Shown here: piece after piece, positions 26,851-34,749 of the stretch
How the letters are laid out: each line of letters begins with the position of its first letter
Numbering within the stretch: the first letter of the stretch is position 1
DNA from: Ralstonia pickettii
GTDB lineage: Bacteria > Pseudomonadota > Gammaproteobacteria > Burkholderiales > Burkholderiaceae
NCBI RefSeq assembly: GCF_001699815.1
Contig: NZ_MCGB01000039.1
Span: forward strand, 1 to 64,000
Reading direction: 5' to 3'
Length of the DNA stretch: 64,000 nt
The notes under the pieces: generated by a model
Told to the model about the DNA's origin: nothing
Seen by the model: the letters and a program-made list of their open reading frames with translations, nothing else
Database searches by the model: none
Made by a program: the position numbers and the translations under genes

Positions 26851-27270
26851 ATGAACGACACCGCACAATTGGCGACCCAGGCGCAGCCGGGTCGTGCCAC
26901 GGTCGCAAAGCAGCCGGCGGAGCAACCCGCCGCACGCCAGACGCACCTGGCGCCGCCTGTCGACATCTTCGAAAACCGCCAGGGCATCACGCTGTTTGCC
27001 GACCTGCCGGGCGTGCCGCGCGAGAAGCTCGATATTCGCGTGCAGGATGGCACCCTCACGGTCGATGCCGAACTGATGGTGCCCACCCCGTCAGGTCTGC
27101 GTCTGCAGCATGGCGAAGTTCGGCACCCGCATTTCTCGCGCACCTTTGTGCTGAGCCCGGACTTTGACGCTTCGCGCATCGATGCGCAGTTGCGCGACGG
27201 CGTTCTCAAGCTGACCATCCCGCGCCGCGACGAGGCGAAGCCGCGGCGTATCGAAGTCCACGCCGGCTGA
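26851..27270 (+). CDS. Small heat-shock protein, second Hsp20
   Basis: 139 residues from the ATG at 26851 (AAGGAG upstream). A poorly ordered Ala/Gln-rich arm of ~35 residues precedes an alpha-crystallin domain: PPVDIFENRQGITLFADLPGVPREKLDIRVQDGTLTVDAEL ... HFSRTFVLSPDFDASRIDAQLRDGVLKLTIPRRDEAKPRRIEV. The C-terminal (K/R)PRRIEV replaces the I-x-I anchor found in many family members. It is co-transcribed with the preceding Hsp20 and diverges strongly from it, suggesting a hetero-oligomer or distinct client set. Confidence 0.94.
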   Translation: MNDTAQLATQAQPGRATVAKQPAEQPAARQTHLAPPVDIFENRQGITLFADLPGVPREKLDIRVQDGTLTVDAELMVPTPSGLRLQHGEVRHPHFSRTFVLSPDFDASRIDAQLRDGVLKLTIPRRDEAKPRRIEVHAG

Positions 27271-27376
27271 GCGCATCACCGGCCGCTGTTTTGCCTTGCA
27301 AGCGGGCGCGCTCCTTGCGCGCCTGCATTTGGCACCGTGCCCCCTGGTTACGGATGTTGGTTACTCGGAGACAAAG

Positions 27377-27622
27377 ATGCTGAGTGCACACGAATTTGCC
27401 ACCCTGATGTTGATCACTCAGTCACCCGAGCAGGTCGACATGAACCGCGCTGAATTGGATGCGTTGCTGGAGCGGCAAGTGGTCATGCTCGAACGCTCCG
27501 CCGAAGGGCACCGCCGCCGTGCGCGGCTGACCGATACCGGACGCTCCGTGCTACGGGCGTTGAATGCGGTCGATCGTCAAAAACGCGTTGCACCGGGATC
27601 CGCTCGCCGGGACGCCGACTAG
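27377..27622 (+). CDS. Small winged-helix-like hypothetical protein
   Basis: 81 residues from the ATG at 27377 (CGGAG upstream). MLSAHEFATLMLITQSPEQVDMNRAELDALLERQVVMLERSAEGHRRRARLTDTGRSVLRALNAVD looks like a minimal winged helix: a helix-turn-helix-sized helical part and an RRRARLTDTGRSVL wing as in MarR/PadR proteins. It lies about 100 bases after the hsp20 pair, same strand, convergent with the amyloid cluster. DNA binding is inference from the pattern only. Confidence 0.55.
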   Translation: MLSAHEFATLMLITQSPEQVDMNRAELDALLERQVVMLERSAEGHRRRARLTDTGRSVLRALNAVDRQKRVAPGSARRDAD

Positions 27623-27749
27623 CCTGTGACTTTGCAGGCGCATCTCTCGATCCAAGGCAGAACACCCGGCGCTCAGGCGCGTTCGTTGCGTTGCCGTTCG
27701 CTCCACCTACGCCACGCCTTGCCGTCTGCCGGGCGCCACAACCCCTGCG

Positions 27750-29066
27750 CTACCACGTGTACGGGAAGCGAAGCGTAAAGACGTAGTTCGGCGCGTCCGG
27801 CGTCAGGCCCATGGCCAGCGTGGCGCTGATCGACAAGTTCTTGGTCAGCACATGGCTGATCCCGAACGTCATCGTGCCTACGTTGGTTTTGCTGCCCACC
27901 ACCGACTGTTCGGCGCCACCCTCTGGGGTGATGCGCGTGTTGCCGGAGAATGCGGTGCTGTAAGCCATCGTCAGCGCCGTGCGGTCGTTCAGCGCCAATG
28001 CAAGGCCTCCGCCCAAGGTGATGGTATCGCCCAGCTTGACCTTGCCCGGCTGCACCACGCCTTCGGTCGAGGAGATGTCAGCAAACGAGCGCGGCACGTA
28101 GTACGTGTAGCTGGCATTGGCAAACAACACCACCGGGTCGTACGTCTTCAGGAAAGACATGCCCAGCGTGCCGCTCCAGACACCGTTGCCGGTCGGCAGT
28201 TGCTGGTCGATGATCAGGTTGTTGTTATTGCTGTCGGCATGGATCAGCTTGATGCCAAACGGTGAACGCCCGGTCGGTGCACGCACGCGAAAGCTGCCGA
28301 CAATGTCCGGCAAATCCGCTGACTCTTTGACGAGCTGATAGTAGATGCCGGCACTCACATCGCCCAAGCCCGCGGACGTCTTGTCTGCCTCGCTGACGGT
28401 GCTCGATGCCCCACCCGCACCGCCGCTGAAGAACGTGCTGGAGCGATACACGGCCGGCACTGTGAAATCCGCGCTCAGCCGATCGCTGAAGCCATAGCGG
28501 CCGGTGACGTCGAAGGTCGTGACATTGGCCTTGGTCTGGACCAGGTTGATCTGCCCGAGAAAGATCGCATCCAGCGCCAGAAAGCCCGACAGCGCGAGGT
28601 TGCGGCGGTCGTAGTAGCTGTAGCTGATGCCGGTATCGATTGTGAAACGTCGCTCAAACAGCGGCGCGTGCTCGGATTGAAAGACAAGGTCCTTGCTCTG
28701 GATGCGAGGCTTGTCGTTGGGGTCGGGGCGGGCGGCGGTTGTGCTTTCCGACGCAGGCGCCGTGTTGCCGGATTGGGCGACCAGCGCAGACGACGGCGAT
28801 TGTGTTGCCGTGGTTGCGCCCGCAGCGGATGCCTGTGCGTTGCTGGCACCAACGCCACGCCCGCGCACGCGCACCAGCTCCAGGTCGCCGACGCGCTCTT
28901 CCAATGCATCAATGATCTTCTGCTGCCGCTCGATGATGCGCTGCAGGCGCGCCAGGCGCGCGTCAAAGGAGTCTGCGGCAGCCGGTGCCGATTGCGCTTC
29001 GGCCGCCGCAGGAAGCAACAACCAACATGCCACTGCCCACGCCACTGCCGTGCGTCGGTGTCCCAT
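27750..29066 (-). CDS. FapF-like outer-membrane amyloid exporter
   Basis: 438 residues from the ATG at 29066 (GGGGGGAAAC upstream); FapF is of similar length. Signal peptide to ~AEAQ; then a short coiled coil (RLARLQRIIERQQKIIDALEERVGDLELVR), a Ser/Thr/Ala linker, and from ~150 a beta-barrel with alternating strands (FTIDTGISYSYYDRRNLALSG ... NYVFTLRFPYTW, aromatic C-terminus). Coiled coil plus barrel is the architecture of the trimeric FapF pore that secretes Fap amyloid subunits. It is the last gene of the six-gene operon. The family call is from architecture and order, not from a search. Confidence 0.72.
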   Translation of the reverse strand: MGHRRTAVAWAVACWLLLPAAAEAQSAPAAADSFDARLARLQRIIERQQKIIDALEERVGDLELVRVRGRGVGASNAQASAAGATTATQSPSSALVAQSGNTAPASESTTAARPDPNDKPRIQSKDLVFQSEHAPLFERRFTIDTGISYSYYDRRNLALSGFLALDAIFLGQINLVQTKANVTTFDVTGRYGFSDRLSADFTVPAVYRSSTFFSGGAGGASSTVSEADKTSAGLGDVSAGIYYQLVKESADLPDIVGSFRVRAPTGRSPFGIKLIHADSNNNNLIIDQQLPTGNGVWSGTLGMSFLKTYDPVVLFANASYTYYVPRSFADISSTEGVVQPGKVKLGDTITLGGGLALALNDRTALTMAYSTAFSGNTRITPEGGAEQSVVGSKTNVGTMTFGISHVLTKNLSISATLAMGLTPDAPNYVFTLRFPYTW

Positions 29067-29203
29067 GTTTCCCCCCGGAAAGCAAGGCGGAGGCTGAAGA
29101 GCCTCCATTTCAGCGCACCGGCCCTATTGCCGGGCGCCGCCTCTCACTGCCTGCCTGTGTGTTCTTTTATTGCGTCGTTATAGGGAATTCTGCATCGGCA
29201 CGT

Positions 29204-30010
29204 CTAGCGGCGTAAACCCGCCACCGCCTGCAATGCCTGCGCCACGCCGATCTGAGCCAGCTGCTGACGCGACATCGTCTGCATCTGCAGTTGGATCGAC
29301 AACTGATTGGCAATCAACTGCGCATTGCCCGCCATTTGCGCCACCTGCATCACGCTCCCCGCCGCCCCGGCCAGATTGGGCGTCACCGACTGCGAGACGA
29401 CGCCCATCGGGCTGGTGATGGCAACCTGCACGCCGCCCGCGCCCACCTGGGCCTGGGCGGTGAATCCGTTCTGCGCCGCCGTTGCCAACGCGCTGCCCGA
29501 AGGCAGTGTAGGCAATGGAGCGGCCTGCATCGAGATCGATGTGGTGTTACTCGCCAGATTGTTGTTGCCAGCCACCTGTGTCACCTGGCCGACACCGTTG
29601 ACCTGTACACCGGCCCCGCCGGAGGCTGTCGCCCCGGGTGCGGCGCCCGCCAGAGCACCCATGCCCATCTGCACCGACGCCAGTGTGCTCACTGCGACGC
29701 TGGCGGTACTGGTGCGCAGGTTGGTGGCGAGCATCCGCGCTTCGGCCGCTGCCTGCCCTGCTTCGTTGCGCCATTGCGAGGCCATTTCAATCATGAATCC
29801 GCTGACGATGCTGGCGCCGAGGTATTTGCCGCGCTGCTGGGCCAGCTCGCCGTCATCGGCCAGCTCGACTGCGGTGCCGGAATGAAACAGCACGGCACTG
29901 TCGTGCGCTTCGGCCGGCGCGGAAGGATCAGGGAGCGGCCCGGCGCTGGCTCCGGCACACCAGCCGGCATACGCGAGCGGCAGCATCCATGCGAGTGTCT
30001 TGGTTTTCAT
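29204..30010 (-). CDS. FapE-like secreted protein
   Basis: 268 residues; the start ATG overlaps the stop of the protease gene (TGATG), showing translational coupling. A signal peptide (MKTKTLAWMLPLAYAGWCAGASA) is followed by the short motif LADDGELAQQRGKYLG ... VSGFMIEMASQWRN, which resembles the conserved L-S-D-x-E-L-x-x-x-R-G-(K/R)-(F/Y) stretch of FapE-type proteins. The rest is Ala/Gly/Gln/Asn-rich with an amyloid-like VAGNNNLASNTTSISMQ and NAQLIANQLSIQLQMQTMSRQQLAQIG. In Pseudomonas FapE is a minor fibre component. Position five of six fits. Confidence 0.65.
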   Translation of the reverse strand: MKTKTLAWMLPLAYAGWCAGASAGPLPDPSAPAEAHDSAVLFHSGTAVELADDGELAQQRGKYLGASIVSGFMIEMASQWRNEAGQAAAEARMLATNLRTSTASVAVSTLASVQMGMGALAGAAPGATASGGAGVQVNGVGQVTQVAGNNNLASNTTSISMQAAPLPTLPSGSALATAAQNGFTAQAQVGAGGVQVAITSPMGVVSQSVTPNLAGAAGSVMQVAQMAGNAQLIANQLSIQLQMQTMSRQQLAQIGVAQALQAVAGLRR

Positions 30011-30726
30011 CAGAACAGGTCCCACCGGGCAGGTCCAAATTCCATCTGGATCGGCAGCATCCCTCCCGAGAACGCGGCGTTCTCACGCGCGCGCAAGCTG
30101 GGAGCATTCGTCTGCAGCAATCCGGAATCGGCCTGGACCGACACGTCGCCGACGATTGCAAATACGAGGCCATTCCACGCAGGCGCAAATTCCCACTCCT
30201 GCATGATGCGATTGCCCAGTGCGGGGTCGGCGATAAACACCCGCCCCTGGGCCGCGCGCTTGACGACCACGAAATGTTGGTACCCGTTCAAGCTCAACAA
30301 GACGATCACCGGGATCGCCAGATCGCGTAATGCCGCCATGTCCACACGGTAGCCACGGCCCCGAAAGCCGAGTGTCTGCACATAGTTGCGCATATCGAGC
30401 ATGGAGAACCCTTGCTCGGCGACCTGCTTCGGGTCGCTCACTTTCATCATGTCGGCAATGACGCGGCGCTCATCGATGTCCAAGCCATAGCCGTAGCGCA
30501 GCAACGTGCCAACCGCAGCCGCCCCGCAACTGAAATCCTGCTGCTGTCGCATCACACTGCGATAGCGCAGCTCCGCCATGCTCTTGACCGGCTTGTTCAG
30601 TGGCATTTCGCTGTCGGCGCGCAACGCAATCGCGCCCTCCTGGGCACTGGCCTGCGTTGCCCACAAGCCGCCTGCGCAGAAGAGACACAACATCACCCTG
30701 CCCACCGATTGCCGGTTCAGTCGCAT
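30010..30726 (-). CDS. FapD-like C39-family cysteine protease
   Basis: 238 residues with a signal peptide ending ASA-Q (~28). Peptidase C39-like catalytic elements: Gln/Cys in RQQQDFSCGAAAVGTLL (Cys ~67), His in GYQHFVVV (~151) and Asp in IADPALGNR (~167). Unlike bacteriocin exporters there are no membrane-transporter or ATPase domains; a stand-alone periplasmic C39 protease is characteristic of FapD. It presumably processes Fap components during export. It overlaps the FapE-like gene by one base and follows the main subunit gene after a hairpin. Confidence 0.82.
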   Translation of the reverse strand: MRLNRQSVGRVMLCLFCAGGLWATQASAQEGAIALRADSEMPLNKPVKSMAELRYRSVMRQQQDFSCGAAAVGTLLRYGYGLDIDERRVIADMMKVSDPKQVAEQGFSMLDMRNYVQTLGFRGRGYRVDMAALRDLAIPVIVLLSLNGYQHFVVVKRAAQGRVFIADPALGNRIMQEWEFAPAWNGLVFAIVGDVSVQADSGLLQTNAPSLRARENAAFSGGMLPIQMEFGPARWDLF

Positions 30727-30748
30727 GAATCCCCCCCTTGGGGAACGG

Positions 30749-30779
30749 ACACCCGACCGCCGGAGCAGCGGCCGGGTGT
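30749..30779 (-). promoter_or_regulatory. Intercistronic hairpin between the amyloid subunit and protease genes
   Basis: ACACCCGaCCGC / GCGGcCGGGTGT, a 12-base stem with one mismatch and a 7-base loop, lacking a T-run on the transcribed side. It could stabilise the subunit mRNA 3' end or partly attenuate the export genes. Confidence 0.6.
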
Positions 30780-30792
30780 TTGGACGCTAGCC

Positions 30793-31572
30793 TTAGTTGG
30801 CGGCCTTGGCCGTGGCGATTGCCAGGCCGTTGTGCTGCAGGTTGCCCGCGCCAGCCGCGATGTTGACGCCGATGTTGCCCATGGCGTTCATCAGGGCAGT
30901 GCCGTTCAGCGAAGCAACATTGGTCGGATCGCAACCATTCAGGCGCAGCGAGTTGTTGTCAGCCGACTGCTTGTTGTAGTCGGTGGCCTTGGCGATACGG
31001 CCCGAGGTGTTGGTCGATGCAGCCATACCGTTCTCTTGCAGCTCACCCGCGCCCGCAGCGATGTTCACGCCGATGGTGCCCTTGGCGCCGTTCAGAGCGC
31101 TACCGCCCAGCGATGCCTTGTTGAGCGCATTGCCGATGGACAGCGACTCACCCGGGTCCGCCTGGTTGTTGAACACCTGGGCCGAAGCGAACACCTTGCC
31201 GGCATCCACGGCCGCCAGCGCAACGTCGTTGGACTGCACATTGCCAGCGCCGGACGTGACGTTCACCCCAACCGCACCTTGCGCGCCCTTGAGCGCCTGT
31301 CCATCAACCGTCGCCGTATTGCTGCCACGCCGCAGGTCGACCGAGTTGTTGTTGCTGGATTGCGTGGAATCGACAACCGCCGACGATTCCGAGCTGAACG
31401 GCACAAAACCCAGCGCGAGGCCGTAGCCCTGCACGTGGATGTCATTGCTGATTTCGGTCACGTTGCTGATAACCGCCCCGGAGGAGCGCGGACCATCGTC
31501 TCGTCCCTGAGCGTGGGCTGCACCTGCAGCCAGCAGGGCGAGTACAGCAATGGCAGTCAGTTTGGCTTTCAT
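30793..31572 (-). CDS. FapC-like functional amyloid major subunit
   Basis: 259 residues. Signal peptide MKAKLTAIAVLALLAAGAAHA then Gln. Three ~30-residue imperfect repeats start near residues 91, 157 and 224; their cores are VGVNVTSGAGNVQSNDVALA, IGVNIAAGAGELQENGMAAS and IGVNIAAGAGNLQHNGLAIA. Each is preceded by G-x-A-L-x-G/N-A and separated by Asn/Ser-rich linkers of ~37 residues. Three repeats with Asn/Gln at regular sites are the hallmark of FapC, which forms extracellular amyloid fibres in biofilms. A single cysteine (~214) replaces the CxxC of Pseudomonas FapC. Third gene of six. Confidence 0.8.
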   Translation of the reverse strand: MKAKLTAIAVLALLAAGAAHAQGRDDGPRSSGAVISNVTEISNDIHVQGYGLALGFVPFSSESSAVVDSTQSSNNNSVDLRRGSNTATVDGQALKGAQGAVGVNVTSGAGNVQSNDVALAAVDAGKVFASAQVFNNQADPGESLSIGNALNKASLGGSALNGAKGTIGVNIAAGAGELQENGMAASTNTSGRIAKATDYNKQSADNNSLRLNGCDPTNVASLNGTALMNAMGNIGVNIAAGAGNLQHNGLAIATAKAAN

Positions 31573-31598
31573 GGTGATCTCCCTTCCTTCTGTTGCTG

Positions 31599-32207
31599 TT
31601 AAAAAAGAGTGCCCGCCGGGGGACGGAGCACAAAGACGTTGGATACGACATTCCCCGTTCCTGCCGTCTGGTTGACCTGCACAACGCCGGAGGTATTGCG
31701 CAACGCCGTCGATGCAATCGACGCGTCTTGCCTGCCCTCCGCCGCGGGCGCGGCATCCTGACGACGAGACTGTGAAGCCACGCCCGACAGGGCACTGTCG
31801 GCAAGTGGCTCGATGTGATGGGATTGCTGTTGCACAACCGACGCAGTGGGGGCGATCACCGCGACGTTCACCTGTGCGTTGCCGGCACCGCTGGCCTGAT
31901 TGATCGACACTAGACCCGCCGCACCATTGAAAGACGCGCCCGCCAGCCGGCTCGATGCCGATATGCCTGATCGAACCCGCCCAACAAACTGCGATGACAC
32001 GACGCGGGCCTCATCGGTCGACACGGCGGCCACGTTGGCCTGCACGTTGCCCGCCCCCGAGGCCTGATTGACGGCCACGCGCCCGGCCGTGTTTGCAGCG
32101 GCATCGCCCTCCACCACGGCGGACACCGGCGCACTTTGGGCCCACGCCGCGCCAGCCGGCACGGCGCCCAGCACCGCCACAACGAAGTGCCACGTTAGAG
32201 ACCTCAC
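31599..32207 (-). CDS. FapB-like amyloid-repeat secreted protein
   Basis: 202 residues, GTG start overlapping the stop of the preceding gene by 4 bases. Signal peptide to AWA-Q (~23). Three repeats: GRVAVNQASGAGNVQANVAA (~42), GLVSINQASGAGNAQVNVAV (~98) and GVVQVNQTAGTGNVVSNVFV (~174). The shared core V-N-Q-x-(A/S)-G-x-G-N-x-x-x-N-V is related to, but distinct from, the motif in the next gene. In fap operons FapB is a minor fibre subunit or nucleator. The linkers are Ala/Gln/Ser-rich with two adjacent His residues (~130). Confidence 0.75.
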   Translation of the reverse strand: MRSLTWHFVVAVLGAVPAGAAWAQSAPVSAVVEGDAAANTAGRVAVNQASGAGNVQANVAAVSTDEARVVSSQFVGRVRSGISASSRLAGASFNGAAGLVSINQASGAGNAQVNVAVIAPTASVVQQQSHHIEPLADSALSGVASQSRRQDAAPAAEGRQDASIASTALRNTSGVVQVNQTAGTGNVVSNVFVLRPPAGTLF

Positions 32208-32713
32208 GGCTGCCCGCCACGCGAGAGCGGCGCCAGTGCGCCGCTGATCTGCGACGCAATGCCCGCCGTGGCCTGTACCACTTGCCCGCCCACGCCGCCG
32301 ACGGCAGCGCCGCTCACGGCGTTACCGACGGAAAGCCCGCCGGCGGTGGGTTGCAATCCGCTTCCCGTGGATGAAGTCAGGGCGCGCTGCAGGCCTGTCG
32401 TTGCGTTGCTGGTAGCAGCGCGCGATGCGCCGAGTTCGCCGTCAGACAGCACGGACATGACCGACCCGACGGATTGATTGAACGCCTGCGTAGGAAACGG
32501 GCTCACTGCCGTGCGGACGGGCAATGCATCGGTCTGAACGCCCCGATAGGCGACGCGCGGGGTGACATCGCGCTGCACGATGATGTCGCCTTCATCGGCA
32601 TGTGCCGGCGCGAAAGCAAGCGCCATCGCCAGACACGCAGCCAGTGCGGTCGGCTCCATCGCGCAAAAGGTCGCCCAACGCCAAGCATGGCGCTGTGAGG
32701 TGATTGTCGGCAT
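32204..32713 (-). CDS. Secreted protein in the FapA position
   Basis: 169 residues from the ATG at 32713, which has GGGGAGGAGCG upstream. This gives a long n-region before the hydrophobic core ALAACLAMALAFAPAHA and a likely cut before DEGDIIVQRDVTPRVAYRG. The mature part is low-complexity, rich in Ser, Gly, Ala and Gln (LTSSTGSGLQPTAGGLSVGNAVSGAAVGGVGG). Size and position match FapA, proposed to act as a periplasmic chaperone for subunits, but no motif proves it. It is the first gene of the operon, under a sigma-54-like promoter. Confidence 0.6.
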   Translation of the reverse strand: MPTITSQRHAWRWATFCAMEPTALAACLAMALAFAPAHADEGDIIVQRDVTPRVAYRGVQTDALPVRTAVSPFPTQAFNQSVGSVMSVLSDGELGASRAATSNATTGLQRALTSSTGSGLQPTAGGLSVGNAVSGAAVGGVGGQVVQATAGIASQISGALAPLSRGGQP

Positions 32714-32739
32714 GGCTCGCTCCTCCCCGGGGGCCCTAG

Positions 32740-32755
32740 AGCGACATCCATGCCA
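32740..32755 (-). promoter_or_regulatory. Sigma-54-type promoter of the fap-like operon
   Basis: TGGCAT-GGATG-TCGCT on the minus strand, two mismatches from TGGCAC-N5-TTGCT with GG and GC exactly in register. The predicted start at ~32729 leaves a 16-nt leader holding the strong ribosome site. Confidence 0.5.
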
Positions 32756-33138
32756 TGACGACTAACCGCCTGATTTGTCTAGGGAATCACCCATCAGGAG
32801 AGACCACGCACCCCTCCAGCACGCATTTTTGTGTCATGGCTGAAACAGGCAAGTCACTGAATTGAGGGAAGCAAACCTGCCCGGACAAGGGATCGTCCGG
32901 TCAGGCATGCCAAATGGAATGTTTCAGCCGTGAAGCGGCTACGTTTGTCGACACTCACGCACATACCGCGACAGCGACGACGCTCTCACCCCATGAGGCA
33001 CGCTGGCTCGCTCCCGGCAAGGCGGTCACGCCATGGACTCCAACCACCCGCCGGCGATGGGAAGCTAGAATCGCGCGAACTGCCACCATCGACCAGCCGC
33101 AAAAAGGTCAATACCACTCACCCGGGAGGATTTGCGCT
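32756..33138. other. Intergenic region between the fap-like operon and the esterase gene
   Basis: About 380 bases of divergent promoter region. Apart from the sigma-54-like site at its left edge and a short inverted repeat CCGGAC/GTCCGG (32881-32900), no gene or clear element is seen; an enhancer site for a sigma-54 activator would be expected here. Confidence 0.45.
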
Positions 33139-34119
33139 ATGGCCATGAAACGCCTTGTCCTTTCTGCCCTGCTTCTGTTGATGATTGTGGTGATCGCTGT
33201 CCTTGCATCGCCATGGCCCAGCGTGTTGGCCATCCGCGCCATCTTCGATCACGGCGCTGCGCAGGCATCCAACGCATTGGAGCCGTTTGTTCCCGACGAT
33301 GTGGCTGTGCAAACCGGCCTGGTCTACGACCCCAGCGATCCGGATGGGCGCCTGGACATCTATCGCGGCAAGGCGGCCACCCCGGACGGCCCTGTCGTCG
33401 TGTGGTTTCATGGCGGCGGATTTGTTTCCGGACGCCGGGCCGATCTCGCCAACTATCTGAAGATCCTCGCAGGCAAGGGCTTTACGGTCGTCAATGTGGA
33501 CTACACCATCGCGCCCGAGGCGACCTATCCCACGCCCATCCGGCAGGCCAACAGGGCGCTTGCGTTCCTGTCCGCGCAGGCTTCGCAATTGAAGATCAAT
33601 GCAAACAAGATGGTCTTGGCGGGCGACAGTGCGGGGGCGCAAATCGCGGCGCAGACGGCGGCCCTGGTGACGAACGAGCGCTATGCGCAAGCGCTGGAAA
33701 TCTCACCCGAGCCATTGGCAAACCAGATCGCCGGCGTCTTGCTCTATTGCGGCGTGTACGACATCACGCAGATGGGCCAAAGCGGCGGCTTGGGTGCCTG
33801 GTTCGTCAAGGCGACCGCGTGGGCGTACAGCGGCAAGCGAGATTGGCATCAGGTGCCGGGGTTCGACACCATGTCGATCACCCCTTACATCGCCCGCAGC
33901 TTTCCGCGCGCGTTTGTGAGTGCGGGCAATGCCGATCCGCTCGGGCCGCAGTCGGTGGCCCTCGCAGCCGCGCTGCAGGCGCAGGGAGTGAATGTAACGA
34001 GCCTCTTCTTCCCGAAGGACTACCAGCCCCAGCTCGGGCACGAATATCAGTTCCGGTTGGACACCGACGCCGGCAAGGGTGCGCTGGCGCAATCGGTGGC
34101 CTGGCTCAGGTCGCTATAG
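33139..34119 (+). CDS. Membrane-anchored or secreted HSL-family esterase
   Basis: 326 residues from the ATG at 33139 (GGGAGGA upstream); the reading frame is open further upstream but looks non-coding. A hydrophobic N-terminus (LVLSALLLLMIVVIAVLA) acts as signal or anchor. The alpha/beta-hydrolase features are HGGGF (oxyanion hole, ~91-95), GDSAG (nucleophile Ser ~164), Asp in SAGNADPLG and His in LGHEYQF. This is the hormone-sensitive-lipase/carboxylesterase type, hydrolysing short acyl esters. Divergent from the fap-like operon; no functional link is evident. Confidence 0.87.
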   Translation: MAMKRLVLSALLLLMIVVIAVLASPWPSVLAIRAIFDHGAAQASNALEPFVPDDVAVQTGLVYDPSDPDGRLDIYRGKAATPDGPVVVWFHGGGFVSGRRADLANYLKILAGKGFTVVNVDYTIAPEATYPTPIRQANRALAFLSAQASQLKINANKMVLAGDSAGAQIAAQTAALVTNERYAQALEISPEPLANQIAGVLLYCGVYDITQMGQSGGLGAWFVKATAWAYSGKRDWHQVPGFDTMSITPYIARSFPRAFVSAGNADPLGPQSVALAAALQAQGVNVTSLFFPKDYQPQLGHEYQFRLDTDAGKGALAQSVAWLRSL

Positions 34120-34402
34120 GTCGAAGCGCCGCAAAGCGCGACCGCGCCTGCTTTACGCGCTGCGGCGCGACGTGAGGTTTGCAGTGAGCCAAGCTGCCAC
34201 CTCGCTAACCGGAATGGCATGGCGTTGATTGAGCGACTCGCCCCTGTCCCAGCCCGCCGAGCAAAGACGGCTCGGTCCACTCTAAGCCGCAGAAGGGCGC
34301 GGCCTAGGGCGGCCCAGGGCGGCTTCCGGCTTGCCGGCGACCCGCCCGTAAATCACGGTGCCGCCCCGCCGGATACACGATCTCGCTGGCGGCCCGCCGC
34401 AC

Positions 34403-34729
34403 TCAACGATCCGAGCGCTCGACGACGACCTCGCTAATCTGAAGCACCGGTGCAATGTCGGTGTAGTTGACGATATCGGCCAGGATCTCCGCGCCGTGCT
34501 GCTTCATGGCCGCCTGGAACGCATCGGCCGATTCACAGATGAACGCGCACATCGCCACGTAGGCAGGTGGGGTGCCGGGTGCTCCGCCGGCCAGGCCTTT
34601 ATCGACGGTGTAATACGCACAGGCATTGCCAAGTCGCGCCTTCGCCAGCGGCATGTGGCGTTCGCGGTAATAGTCGTGGTCGAAGCGTGCGCCTTCGGCG
34701 TAGGGGTACATCACGGTCACTTTGATCAT
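34403..34729 (-). CDS. EthD-family protein
   Basis: 108 residues. MIKVTVMYPYAEGARFDHDYYRERHMPLAKARLG is the EthD signature (F-D-x-D-Y-Y-x-x-x-H-M-P-L), a dimeric alpha/beta-barrel fold. Family members accompany degradation of ethers, aromatic or polyketide-like compounds, mostly with unknown catalysis. ATG with AAGGAGAACC upstream. It stands alone between an unrelated esterase and a hypothetical gene. The ~280 bases before it (34120-34402) hold no visible gene. Confidence 0.85.
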   Translation of the reverse strand: MIKVTVMYPYAEGARFDHDYYRERHMPLAKARLGNACAYYTVDKGLAGGAPGTPPAYVAMCAFICESADAFQAAMKQHGAEILADIVNYTDIAPVLQISEVVVERSDR

Positions 34730-34749
34730 GCGGTTCTCCTTGTGGTCAT

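Noticed and set aside
32914..33138. N-terminal extension of the esterase at 33.1 kb
   Set aside because: The upstream part is low-complexity and has no ribosome site. A GGGAGGA site and signal-like start support 33139.
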